Below are positions 34,627 to 43,288 of a DNA stretch of 61,681 nt, piece by piece. Positions within the stretch are counted from its first letter, which is position 1. Every line of letters starts with the position of its first letter. The DNA comes from Myxococcota bacterium (lineage in GTDB: Bacteria; Myxococcota_A; Bradymonadia; UBA7976; UBA1532): positions 1 to 61,681 of the forward strand of contig JAKLJY010000041.1 in the NCBI GenBank assembly GCA_023150895.1. The letters are read 5' to 3'. Position numbers and translations under genes: made by a program. A model generated the notes under the pieces. It saw nothing but the letters and a program-made list of their open reading frames with translations, had not been told where the DNA came from and searched no databases.

Positions 34627-36830
34627 GGCGGGGACGTGAAGATCTCGGAGGCGCTCGTGATCGTCGCCGTGCCGCTCGTGCCGATCAGGCTCAGGTAGGC
34701 GGACTTGGGATACGTGTATCCCTTGGGCGGCGCCAGGGCGGACTTGAACGAAAGAAACGTCAGCAGCGCAGCAGAAGCCGGGTAGGCGAGCGTTCGCGGC
34801 GCCAGCAGGGCGTTGGCCGGGTTCGTCCAGGTGACGACGATCTGTCCGCTCGTGAACGCAGTGGCGGGTGAGGTCGTCTCGAGCTTGCCCTGCAGGACCC
34901 AGCTGTTCGTCGAGACCGAGCCCAGGATGGCGCACAGGCCGCATCGCACGCCGTTCGGCTGCGGGAACACGCCCGGCACGTTCGTCTCGCTCAGCGCCGT
35001 GGCCTCGCCGGCTAGCGGGACGCGGGCCGGCGCGGCGGCGGCCGGCTGTCCGGAGAGCTCGGGGAACGCCTCCTGCAGGACCTCCGCCATGTCCGGCACG
35101 AGTGGGACGCCGGCGGCACGCGCCCGGTCCGTGAGCGCGGTGAGGGCGGCCTCGTCCGGACACTCGAGCGCGTCCGGGTGCGTACAGGCGGCGCGCAGGG
35201 CGTTGCCGAAGACGACCCGGCGCTGCGTGAAGGCCCCGGCGTTGGCGAGGCCGAACTCCGCCGGGCGACCGAGATCCGCGCCGCTCTCGTACAGCAACTG
35301 CATGACCTCGTCGGCGCGCAACGCCGGGCGGTGGGCCCAGACGACGGCCGCCAGCCCGGAAACGACCGCGGCGCTGACGGACGTGCCTGAGACGACGTCG
35401 GCGGAGATCAGCTCGTCGACGTCGTTGGCCTCACCCACATGCGTCACCGAGACGACTGCGGCGGGGGTGACGAGACGGGGCGTCGACAGGGGCCGCGAGA
35501 CGGCCAGTGCCTCGTCGGCTCCGTCGACGCCGCCCACGGCATAGACGAGCGGCGCATAGACGCCCGCGGGCGGCGCGTCGGCAGGCACCCGGCAGGTCAG
35601 CGGCTGCGCCTCCCACGCCGCGGGGAACATCGCGCCGCTGTCGGCGCGGCGGCCCCGGTTGCCGGCGGCGGCCACGACGAGGGCGCCCTTGCAGCGGGCG
35701 TCGCGGATGGCGGCCCACACGGCCCGGGCGGGCATGCGCAGCGTCGAAATCGTCCGGCCGCTGTACGCTTTGTCCCAGCCGAGGCTCAGGTTGATGATCA
35801 GCCGGCGTTCCGGCGCTTCGGACTGCCAGTCCCGGACGGCGCGGTGAATCGCGGTCGCCAGATCGGCCTGCCGACCGAAGAAGCCCCCCGTGTCCTTCGG
35901 GTAGGGCGTGCCGAACGGGGCCGGAATGGCCGGGGGCGCCTCCTCGGTCGGGGTCAGCAGCGGCAGCGCGAGGTACGGCACGACCTCGGCCGCGCAGGTC
36001 TCGAGGGCCGCGGCGTCCAGGTCGCGGATGCGGTCGCGGCCACAGACCAGATGGTTGATGATCGACCCGACGACGGCCGAATGACCGGAACGACTCGCCA
36101 CGAACGCGCTCGGCGTCTCCGTCATGGACGTGCCGAGCGCGAGGCCGCGATCCACCGAGTCCGGCATGGCCACCCGCACCCGGGCGAGGCTGCGGTCGAC
36201 GGCCGTGAAGACGCCCGGCCACTCCGGGCCGAATCCGAGCTGGTCGAAGAAGGCGTCCTCGAGCGGGTACCGCGCGCCCGGCGACGGCTCGAAGAGGGCA
36301 AAGGCGGCGGCGACGTCCTGCTCGAGGCGCAGGGTCGAAACGTCCGGCAGCAGGGCGATGTTCGGGGCCTCCGCCGGATCGCGACCCTGCCAGGCATACG
36401 CGCACATGCGCTCGAGGTCGTCGTCGCCCGAGCCCGCGTAGGGCCGCTCGACCCGCCAGGCGCCCCGCGCGTCGGGGTCCTCCGCGGGGGCCGGGCACTC
36501 GGCCGGGCCGGACAGGATCAGGCCCATCCAGCGGTCCGGCGTGACGACGGCCTGCAGCGCGGCGCCGAGCTGCGCGGGGTCCTCGCGTCCGCCCGCCCGG
36601 GCGGTGGCCGAGAGGCCGGTCGGCGGGCCACAGAAGCAGAGACCCGCAGCCGCTGCGCACGCGCGGTCGCAGCGAAGCGCCGAGCCCTCGTCGTCGAGCG
36701 CGGCGGGCAGCGCAGCGGGCAGCGCAGCGGGCACGGGGGCCGCCGCGCGGGGCGTATCACAGCCGGCGAGGCCGACGAGGGAGAGCGTGAGGGCGAGGGT
36801 GGCCTCGACCGCAAGATCACGAGTGCGCAT
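34623..36830 (-). CDS. Subtilisin-like (S8) serine protease, predicted lipoprotein
   Basis: 735 residues. The lipoprotein signal is ATLALTLSLVGLAGCDT. The S8 catalytic domain spans about 205-545, with the His region RSGHSAVVGSIINH, the oxyanion Asn region VVAAAGNRGR and the Ser region SGTSVSAAVVSGLAAV. The Asp block is probably VRVAMPDSVD, which departs from the usual D-[ST]-G, so this position is less certain. A Cys-rich insert sits near residues 35-50. A roughly 180-residue C-terminal part is of unknown fold. An AAGGAAAG lies seven bases before the ATG at 36830. It is coupled to the CHAT gene, a two-protease pairing. Confidence 0.85.
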   Translation of the reverse strand: MRTRDLAVEATLALTLSLVGLAGCDTPRAAAPVPAALPAALPAALDDEGSALRCDRACAAAAGLCFCGPPTGLSATARAGGREDPAQLGAALQAVVTPDRWMGLILSGPAECPAPAEDPDARGAWRVERPYAGSGDDDLERMCAYAWQGRDPAEAPNIALLPDVSTLRLEQDVAAAFALFEPSPGARYPLEDAFFDQLGFGPEWPGVFTAVDRSLARVRVAMPDSVDRGLALGTSMTETPSAFVASRSGHSAVVGSIINHLVCGRDRIRDLDAAALETCAAEVVPYLALPLLTPTEEAPPAIPAPFGTPYPKDTGGFFGRQADLATAIHRAVRDWQSEAPERRLIINLSLGWDKAYSGRTISTLRMPARAVWAAIRDARCKGALVVAAAGNRGRRADSGAMFPAAWEAQPLTCRVPADAPPAGVYAPLVYAVGGVDGADEALAVSRPLSTPRLVTPAAVVSVTHVGEANDVDELISADVVSGTSVSAAVVSGLAAVVWAHRPALRADEVMQLLYESGADLGRPAEFGLANAGAFTQRRVVFGNALRAACTHPDALECPDEAALTALTDRARAAGVPLVPDMAEVLQEAFPELSGQPAAAAPARVPLAGEATALSETNVPGVFPQPNGVRCGLCAILGSVSTNSWVLQGKLETTSPATAFTSGQIVVTWTNPANALLAPRTLAYPASAALLTFLSFKSALAPPKGYTYPKSAYLSLIGTSGTATITSASEIFTSPP

Positions 36831-36924
36831 GCGACTTTCCTTCGGGTTTCCGTCTCGGGACGCGAGCTGCGGGCCCGGCCTGCGACCGAACCCCCGAGAC
36901 CCCTTCGCCGGCACCGCGAGAAAC

Positions 36925-36954
36925 CTGACTGCAATTCGACCGTGGGGGTATGCT
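36925..36954 (+). promoter_or_regulatory. Weak candidate promoter for the SLOG-type gene
   Basis: CTGACT (36925-36930) and TATGCT (36949-36954) are 18 bases apart and lie just before the ATG at 36973. If used, the message would have a leader of only about 12 bases. The evidence is two partial consensus matches in the most AT-rich part of the 142-base divergent gap. Confidence 0.25.
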
Positions 36955-36972
36955 ATCAGGGACCTCGCACGC

Positions 36973-37542
36973 ATGGGAATCGACGCGTTCACCCTCTACA
37001 GCGGCGGCGCCGCGGGCGCCGAGTCGGCGTTCGGCCAATACGCCGAGCAGCACGGCCTCGCCGAGGTGAACTTCACGTTCGACGGGCACGCGGTGGTCCG
37101 CCATCGGGGGCTCCACACGCTCTCGCCCGAAGAGCTGGCGCAGGGGGACGCGGCCCTCGTGGCCATCGCGCGCCACATCCACCGCCAGCTCCCCGGGGAC
37201 GAGGGCTCGAGGCGACTTCTCCTCAGCATCTGGCACCAGGTCCACCACGGCGAGGCCGTCTTCGTCGTCGGGCGCATCCAGGGGGACGGCACCGTCACCG
37301 GAGGCACCGGCTGGGGCGCCGAGTACGCCAAGCAGTGCAACAAGCCGCTCTTCGTCTTCGACCAGGCGCGGGACGCCTGGTATCGCTGGCGCAACCGCGA
37401 CTGGGAGCCCGAGGCGGCGCCGTCGGTCGTCTCCAACCGGTTCACCGGCACGGGGACGCGGTTCCTCGAGCCGAACGGCCACGCGGCGATCGCCGGGCTC
37501 TTTGCCCGGTCGTTCCGGGGGCGAGGCGGCGACGGACTCTGA
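36973..37542 (+). CDS. SLOG/YspA-like Rossmann-fold protein
   Basis: 189 residues. The start TLYSGGAAGAESAFGQYAE matches the glycine-rich nucleotide loop of SLOG (LOG/DprA/YspA-like) domains. Later the segment VVGRIQGDGTVTGGTGWGAE, followed by KPLFVFDQARDAWYRW, matches the second glycine motif and conserved Trp-containing end of this family. Such domains bind nucleotide-derived ligands; some sit in anti-phage or stress systems. No effector is fused here, so the role is unknown. It diverges from the S8 protease gene. Confidence 0.65.
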   Translation: MGIDAFTLYSGGAAGAESAFGQYAEQHGLAEVNFTFDGHAVVRHRGLHTLSPEELAQGDAALVAIARHIHRQLPGDEGSRRLLLSIWHQVHHGEAVFVVGRIQGDGTVTGGTGWGAEYAKQCNKPLFVFDQARDAWYRWRNRDWEPEAAPSVVSNRFTGTGTRFLEPNGHAAIAGLFARSFRGRGGDGL

Positions 37543-37606
37543 CCCGAGGCGAGAAGACGCCGCCGCGATTGACTCGACCGGCGGCCTTGCGTCAAGGATC
37601 GAGGCC

Positions 37607-40600
37607 ATGAACGCCCGCGCCGCCGCCGTCCAACGACGTCTCCCTCGCCCCCGCGACCTCGCCGCCGCCTTCGCCCTCGTCGCCGCCGGGTGCGGGCAGC
37701 TCATCGGGGAGCCGTCTCCGTTCGTCGCCGGGGAGGGCGACGCCACGTCGTCGCCCGGAGACGCCGCCGGGGACGGCGGAGCGGGCGGAGGTCGGGCGGA
37801 GGACCAGTTCGTCCCCCGGGACGTCTACGTGCCGACGGACGCCCGACGCCCCCCGCGCCCGGACGCGGAGGCCCCGCCGACGACGCCTCCCGACGCCGCA
37901 ATGGCGACGCCGGATGCGCGCCCGCCGGTCCCCGATGCGCGCCCGCCCGCGCCCGACCGGGGGGTCGCGCCCCCCACCCCGGACCAGGGGCAGGGACCGT
38001 TGCCGGACGCCCTGCGCCCACCGGCCCCCGACGCCGGGCCCGGGGCGGACGCCCGGGGGCCCGATCCCGATGCGTCGATTCCGGGGCCGGCGCCCGACGC
38101 GGCGCCGCCGAGCCCAGACGCAGCGGCGCCGCTTCCCGACGCGGCGCCGCACGCGCCCGATGCCTGCGTGGCGCTCACCGAGGTGTGCAACGGATTCGAC
38201 GACGACTGCGATGGCGCCGTCGACGAGACCGATCCCGACGATTGCCTGCCCTGCGGCGTCGCGGGGGCCGTCGGCCTCTGCGCCCGCGGACGCTTCACCT
38301 GCCTCGAGGGGGCACTCGTCTGCGTGCCCGATCTGCCGCTCGAGGGCACCGGGGGCGCCTGCAACGCCCTCGACGACGACTGCGACGGCGAGGTCGACGA
38401 GGCGGGGGATCGCGCGCCCGCCGCCGATCCGGCCGATCGCCTGGCCCTGGCCCATTGCGGGGCGCCCGTCGATGGCCCGCCCACCCACGGGCTCTGCCCC
38501 GACGGTACCGTCGGCTGCGCCGCCGGGCACGTCTGCGTCGAGCCGGCCTGCCGGGCGGCATGCGACGCCGATGAGGCCGTCGGGCGAGCCGCCTGCGAGA
38601 GCATCTGCCCGGCCGGTGAGCCCCTGCGCGGCGCTTGCCTCCTCGAGTGCGATCTGCAGCAGACCGACGCGGCGGGCGCCTGTCGCGCGGCCTGTGGTGG
38701 CATCGACCTCGGCGGGGCGACCCGTTGGACCTGCGCCGAGGGCGACGGGCCGGTCTGCACCGCGACGGCCTGCCCGGACGGCACGCGTCCGCGGGGCGAT
38801 CGCTGTGAACCACGCGTCGAGATCTGCAACAACGGGCTCGACGACGACCTCGACGGGCTCGTCGACGGCGTGCTCGTCGGCCCCGATCCGTGCGCGGTCG
38901 GCTTCGACCTGCGCGGCAACCCGCAGCCGATGGGTCGGTGTGCGACCTCCGTCCCCGGGACGCCCTGCGAGGACGCGGACCGCCTCGCGCAGTACACGAG
39001 CAGCGTCGACGAGTACGGCAGCATCGACGGCGAGACGCCGCGCATGGTTGATCTCACCTACCGGTACGCCCTCGATCGCGAGGAGGTCTCCATTCGGGCC
39101 TACGCCGAGTGCGTCGCCTCCGGCTGCTGCCTGGCGCCCGTCAGTCCCGCCTACCGCCGGGCCATGGCGCTCTTGGCCCAGGGCGCGTCGACGGAGCGTC
39201 CGGAGGCCCCCGACCGATGCGCCGACAGCCCCGATCCGCTCGTGCCCGCGGAGGACGCCGTGCTCCCCGATCTCCCGGTGACCGGGCTCTCGTGGTGCAT
39301 GGCGCGCGACTACTGCAACTGGGTCGGCAAGCGGCTCCCCACGGAGTTCGAGTGGGAGCATGCCGCGGCCGGGCCCTCGGACCAGGGACCTCAGGCCGGG
39401 CAGCGCCGCCTCTTCCCTTGGGGCGACGAGCCCCCGCCGGACTGCGTCGAGTCGCAATGCTGCCGCGCGCCGGACTACGCGGGCGCGCTCCCCGCCGCCT
39501 GCAACGACGGGTACGTCGATTCGACCTCGGAGCTGCGGATCTGCCCCGAGGACACCCCGGCGGGCGGGACGCGCGCGGCCTGCCTCGGCACCTACAACAA
39601 GCAGGAGATCACCTGTCAGGGCAACGTGCACGGGCCGGCGCCGGCCTACGCCAACCAGGACGGGGCGACGCCCGAGGGCCTGCTCAACATGGCCGGCAAC
39701 GTGACGGAGTGGGTGTATGACTGGGACTCCGAGGGGCTCTGGGACCTCTCGACCACCGATCCCGTCGGCGCGGGCTGCGACAGCACGGACTTCGGCCCGA
39801 AGCGGTCGGTCCGCGGGCGCGACTTCACCTCCCTCGCCCGCCAGATGCGGTCGATCGACCGCTTCTCGATGTGGGAATCGAGCCGCGCGCCGAACATCGG
39901 CTTCCGCTGTGGCCGGACGCTGACCGACGACAATGCGCTCTGCGACCCGCGCATGCCGCTCGCGAACCGGGACCGCTGCCTGCCGGGGGCCGACGCCCGC
40001 ACGGGGGATCCCGGGCGCGACGACCTGCCCGCCTGTCCGGGGCCGGACTTCGACGGGCAGGATCCCGTCGACCTCTCCCGCTGCGGCGGGGCGCCGCGTT
40101 CGCACTCCGAGTTCTGTGACGACGGCATCGACGACTTCTGCCCGACCGACATCCCGACGGGCGACGCCGACGGGTGCGGCAGCTTCGTCCTCACCCGGCT
40201 CGCGCTGCCGACGGGCGTGGCCGGTGAGGCGGACTCCATCGGCCTGCTGAACTCGGTCTTCGAGACGTCCCTGGCACCGAACGGCGGCTCGACCTACCTC
40301 GTCCTCGGTGCGCCCGCCGGGTTCCAGCTCTCCGCCGGCAACTGGCCGTTCGGGTTCGGCAGCGCGGACGTCGACGCCGCCGGCCGCCTGGTGTGGTTGG
40401 GGCGCGAGGGGCTCCAGGGCTGCGACGCGCTGCCCTTCGGTCAGTTCCCGGTCCGTACGCTCGACCAACGCCGGGACCTCACGCCCGTCTGTCGGGCCGT
40501 CGTGCAGTCGGACATCTGGCTGCGCGAGGCGCCGGTCTCCCTGGCGTTCAGCGCGCTGGCCCTCGAGGCCCGCTACGAACCCGTGGACGACACCCTGCGG

Positions 40601-40906
40601 GGTACGCTGACCCTGGTCATGACCTACGGTGACACCCAGCGGCTGCGGATCGGGGCGTCCGGGGCCAGCGCCGCGGCGCTGGAGGAGATCCTCGCGCGCA
40701 TCGGGGCCAACGCGTTCGCCCTCTGTGGCATGCCCATCGCCGCGAGCTGCCTCGCGCAGCCGCTCTTCATGCCCGGCTGCGGGGGACCCTTCCAGTGCGA
40801 CACGCCGGAGACCTGCATGGGCTGGGGTCTCCCGTTCGACTTCGAGGCCGTCCGGGCGAGCCGCTCGGGCCTGCCGGCGCTCGCGGGCTGCGCCGCCGGC
40901 AACTGA
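37607..40906 (+). CDS. Lipoprotein with MopE-type motifs and an FGE-sulfatase-fold domain
   Basis: 1099 residues. The lipoprotein signal is AAFALVAAGCGQ, followed by about 150 residues of Pro/Ala/Asp linker rich in PDARPPxP repeats. Two full MopE motifs lie at about 193 and 251 (CNGFDDDCDG, CNALDDDCDG), with a degenerate third (CNNGLDDDLDG). Then come a Cys-rich region and an FGE/SUMF1-fold domain (about 478-773; LPVTGLSWCMARDYCNWVGK, LPTEFEWEHAAAG, NMAGNVTEWVYDW, APNIGFRCGR). The conserved catalytic Cys position near R-x-x-x-R-x-x-x-x-P reads Met, so sulfatase-activating activity is unlikely; a binding role is possible. A 330-residue Cys-containing tail follows. It is a third MopE-type protein in the window. 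Confidence 0.85.
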   Translation: MNARAAAVQRRLPRPRDLAAAFALVAAGCGQLIGEPSPFVAGEGDATSSPGDAAGDGGAGGGRAEDQFVPRDVYVPTDARRPPRPDAEAPPTTPPDAAMATPDARPPVPDARPPAPDRGVAPPTPDQGQGPLPDALRPPAPDAGPGADARGPDPDASIPGPAPDAAPPSPDAAAPLPDAAPHAPDACVALTEVCNGFDDDCDGAVDETDPDDCLPCGVAGAVGLCARGRFTCLEGALVCVPDLPLEGTGGACNALDDDCDGEVDEAGDRAPAADPADRLALAHCGAPVDGPPTHGLCPDGTVGCAAGHVCVEPACRAACDADEAVGRAACESICPAGEPLRGACLLECDLQQTDAAGACRAACGGIDLGGATRWTCAEGDGPVCTATACPDGTRPRGDRCEPRVEICNNGLDDDLDGLVDGVLVGPDPCAVGFDLRGNPQPMGRCATSVPGTPCEDADRLAQYTSSVDEYGSIDGETPRMVDLTYRYALDREEVSIRAYAECVASGCCLAPVSPAYRRAMALLAQGASTERPEAPDRCADSPDPLVPAEDAVLPDLPVTGLSWCMARDYCNWVGKRLPTEFEWEHAAAGPSDQGPQAGQRRLFPWGDEPPPDCVESQCCRAPDYAGALPAACNDGYVDSTSELRICPEDTPAGGTRAACLGTYNKQEITCQGNVHGPAPAYANQDGATPEGLLNMAGNVTEWVYDWDSEGLWDLSTTDPVGAGCDSTDFGPKRSVRGRDFTSLARQMRSIDRFSMWESSRAPNIGFRCGRTLTDDNALCDPRMPLANRDRCLPGADARTGDPGRDDLPACPGPDFDGQDPVDLSRCGGAPRSHSEFCDDGIDDFCPTDIPTGDADGCGSFVLTRLALPTGVAGEADSIGLLNSVFETSLAPNGGSTYLVLGAPAGFQLSAGNWPFGFGSADVDAAGRLVWLGREGLQGCDALPFGQFPVRTLDQRRDLTPVCRAVVQSDIWLREAPVSLAFSALALEARYEPVDDTLRGTLTLVMTYGDTQRLRIGASGASAAALEEILARIGANAFALCGMPIAASCLAQPLFMPGCGGPFQCDTPETCMGWGLPFDFEAVRASRSGLPALAGCAAGN

Positions 40907-40946
40907 ACACTTGCGCGCCGGGGCCGCGCCGTAGCAGCCTGCGACC

Positions 40947-42062
40947 GTGCTCGTTTGTGCCCAATGCGCCAAAGTGTTCATGGAGGAGGGTCTCGACCGC
41001 TGCCCGGACGACGGCTCGCCCCTCTATGAGGTCGGTGAGGCGGCTCCGGACGCCGTCGTCCTCGCCCCCGGCGCGGTCGTCGCCGAGAAGTTCACGCTCG
41101 TCCATGAGCTACCGCGTCGCAGCGGCGCCGGGCGCACCTGGATTGCGCACCAGACGGCCCTCGACCGGCACGTCGAGCTGCGCATCCTGCCGAAGGAGTG
41201 CGTCCGCGGACCCGCCGACGAGGCGCGCTTCCAGCGCGAGGTCGGCATCTGGGCCAAGCTGAAGTCCGACCACGTCGCGCGCCTGTTCGACTCGGGATTC
41301 ACGGCCGACGGCGCGCCGTACATGGCCGTGGAGCTCATGCAAGGCGGCCTCGCGAGCGACGCGCTGCGCGCCGAGGGGCCGCTCTCCTGGCCGCGCTGGC
41401 AGGCCGTGGCGCTGCAGTCCTTAGAGGGGCTCGTGGCGGCCCACGAGGCGGGCATCCTGCACCGCGACGTCACGCCCGACGCCCTCGTGCTCGGCGAGCG
41501 CCCCGACGGGGCCCTGCATGTCCGCCTGACGGGTTTCGGTCTCGCCAAGCTGCTCGCCGGCGGCGACGACGATCCGACGGCGATCACCGGCACGGGGCTC
41601 TTCATCGGCAACCCCGTCTACATGGCCCCCGAGTGGATGATGAAGGGCATCGTGGGCGTCCAGACGGACATCTTCGCGCTCGGCATCACGCTTTACGAAC
41701 TCGCCTGCGGGGCGCGCCCGGTGCTCGTCACGAACAACAGCGAAGCCCTGGCCGCCTACGTCAAGGGCAAACCGACCCCTCCCAAAGACCATCGCAAGGA
41801 CACCCCGCCCAAAGTCGCCCGCTGGCTGGAGAAGATCATCCAGTTCGATCCGGAGAAGCGCTTCAAGACGGCCAAAGAGGCGCTCGACGCCCTGCACCTG
41901 GCCTGCGCGCCCGACGTCGGGCCGGTGCTTCTGCCCGAAACGACGCCGCCGCCCGTCCGCCCGGTGCATGCGCCGCTGCCGGAGAACTGGGTCGTCTGGG
42001 CCGTGCTCGCCACCGGGGTCATCACGATGGCCATCCTGGTCGTCGCGCTCGTCACGGACTGA
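40947..42062 (+). CDS. Kinase-like protein with N-terminal zinc ribbon, probable pseudokinase
   Basis: 371 residues. A half zinc ribbon (CAQCAKVF...CPDDG) starts the protein, followed by a kinase fold (about 45-325) and one C-terminal membrane helix (about 345-368; WVVWAVLATGVITMAILVVALV). Altered positions: the VAIK Lys is Arg (VELRILPKE), the catalytic loop reads HRDVTPDAL so its Asn is Ala, and DFG reads GFG. The HRD Asp itself is kept. Loss of the ATP and metal contacts suggests a pseudokinase. It opens the kinase cluster. GTG at 40947 is used as start. Confidence 0.8.
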   Translation: MLVCAQCAKVFMEEGLDRCPDDGSPLYEVGEAAPDAVVLAPGAVVAEKFTLVHELPRRSGAGRTWIAHQTALDRHVELRILPKECVRGPADEARFQREVGIWAKLKSDHVARLFDSGFTADGAPYMAVELMQGGLASDALRAEGPLSWPRWQAVALQSLEGLVAAHEAGILHRDVTPDALVLGERPDGALHVRLTGFGLAKLLAGGDDDPTAITGTGLFIGNPVYMAPEWMMKGIVGVQTDIFALGITLYELACGARPVLVTNNSEALAAYVKGKPTPPKDHRKDTPPKVARWLEKIIQFDPEKRFKTAKEALDALHLACAPDVGPVLLPETTPPPVRPVHAPLPENWVVWAVLATGVITMAILVVALVTD

Positions 42063-42078
42063 CGCGCGCGGGGCGATT

Positions 42079-43236
42079 TCAGTCGAGGCCGTCGGACTCC
42101 GCGGGGTCGCTCGGGACGTTGGCCGGGGCGGGGGCGTCGTCGTCGACGGGCGTGCTCGGCGCGGCCGGACCGGCGGGCTCCGGCCACAGCACCCAGGTCA
42201 ACCCGCCCGCCAGCAGGAGCCCGCCGCCGATGAGGAAGATGTTGGTGGCGAGCACCGCGTCGTCGTAGTCGGCGACGTGTCGTTTGTAGGCCGCGAGGTC
42301 GACCGGATCCTCCGGATCGCCCGTCCGCTTGATGGTGTCCGCTTTGTCGTGTGCGTCGATGGCCTCGAGCCCGAAGAGTGCCCCGGCGCCCAACGAGAGG
42401 CCGGAGAGCCCGACGGCGACCCAGCCGGGCCAGTCGGGCAGGGGCTCGCGCACGACCGGCGGGCCGCCGATGGGCACCAGCGTCACCATGCGCTCGAGCA
42501 ACTTGCCGTCCTCGACGGTGATCGTGCTGACCTCCGGCGCGTACCCCACCGCGCGCACTTCGAGGACGTAGCTGCGCGCGTCCACCTGGAAGCTGCGCAA
42601 CGGGGTCGGACCGACCTCGTCGCCGTCGAGGAAGACGAACGCCCCCGTCGGGATGCTCGTCACGGACAGGAGCCCGCCGATGTTGGCCGTCAGGAGCGTG
42701 AGCTCGACGGGATAGACGTCGCCGCGCTCGGCGTTGATGGCGCGACTGCTCGTTTTGTAGCCCTCGAGCTCGACGTCGATCTGGCGTCGCCCGGGGTCGA
42801 CCTCACCGGTCCACGGCGTGTTGCCGACGATGGCGCCATCGACCCGGACGATGGCCCCGGGGGGCCGCGTCTCGACCTGCAGGACGGGGCGCTTGAGCTG
42901 CTGTTGCACGCGCTCGACGCACTGCTGGGCCGCCTGCCGCGTCGCTTCGGGCACGCCCGGCGCGTTCAGCGCGATCTTGCAGTGGATCATGGCCTGATCG
43001 AACTGCCCGAGGGCCTCGTAGGTTCGCCCGATGTTGACGTCGAGGTTCGGGTGCGGGACGAGCGCGTTGGCCTCTTTGAAGGCCGCGAGGGCTTCGTCCC
43101 AGCTCTTGGCGCGAAACGCCTCGGCACCCGCGGCGCTCATCTGACGCGCCCGTTCGATTTCGTGGGGCGTGGCGGCGAAGAGGGGATTCGACACCGCGAG
43201 CGTGACGACGAGGAATGCGGAGATGGGCCGGTTCAC
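42079..43236 (-). CDS. Secreted TPR/PEGA-domain membrane protein
   Basis: 385 residues. A signal peptide (AFLVVTLAVSNPLFA) leads to a TPR-like pair (about 25-105; AFRAKSWDEALAAFKEAN), then two PEGA-type repeats (VLQVETRPPGAIVRVDGAIV and LSVTSIPTGAFVFLDGDEV, about 115-225), a spacer, and two membrane helices (about 245-265 and 320-345). PEGA domains are common on bacterial kinases and surface proteins in this lineage. GTG 43236 gives a good signal peptide; a TTG start at 43272 is less likely. It lies 52 bases downstream of the kinase gene on the same strand and converges on the pseudokinase gene with 16 bases between their stops. Confidence 0.82.
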   Translation of the reverse strand: MNRPISAFLVVTLAVSNPLFAATPHEIERARQMSAAGAEAFRAKSWDEALAAFKEANALVPHPNLDVNIGRTYEALGQFDQAMIHCKIALNAPGVPEATRQAAQQCVERVQQQLKRPVLQVETRPPGAIVRVDGAIVGNTPWTGEVDPGRRQIDVELEGYKTSSRAINAERGDVYPVELTLLTANIGGLLSVTSIPTGAFVFLDGDEVGPTPLRSFQVDARSYVLEVRAVGYAPEVSTITVEDGKLLERMVTLVPIGGPPVVREPLPDWPGWVAVGLSGLSLGAGALFGLEAIDAHDKADTIKRTGDPEDPVDLAAYKRHVADYDDAVLATNIFLIGGGLLLAGGLTWVLWPEPAGPAAPSTPVDDDAPAPANVPSDPAESDGLD

Positions 43237-43288
43237 GGGGGCAAATGTGCATGCCCGGGGCGGACCCCGCAAGCCTCTCGCGTCCGGT

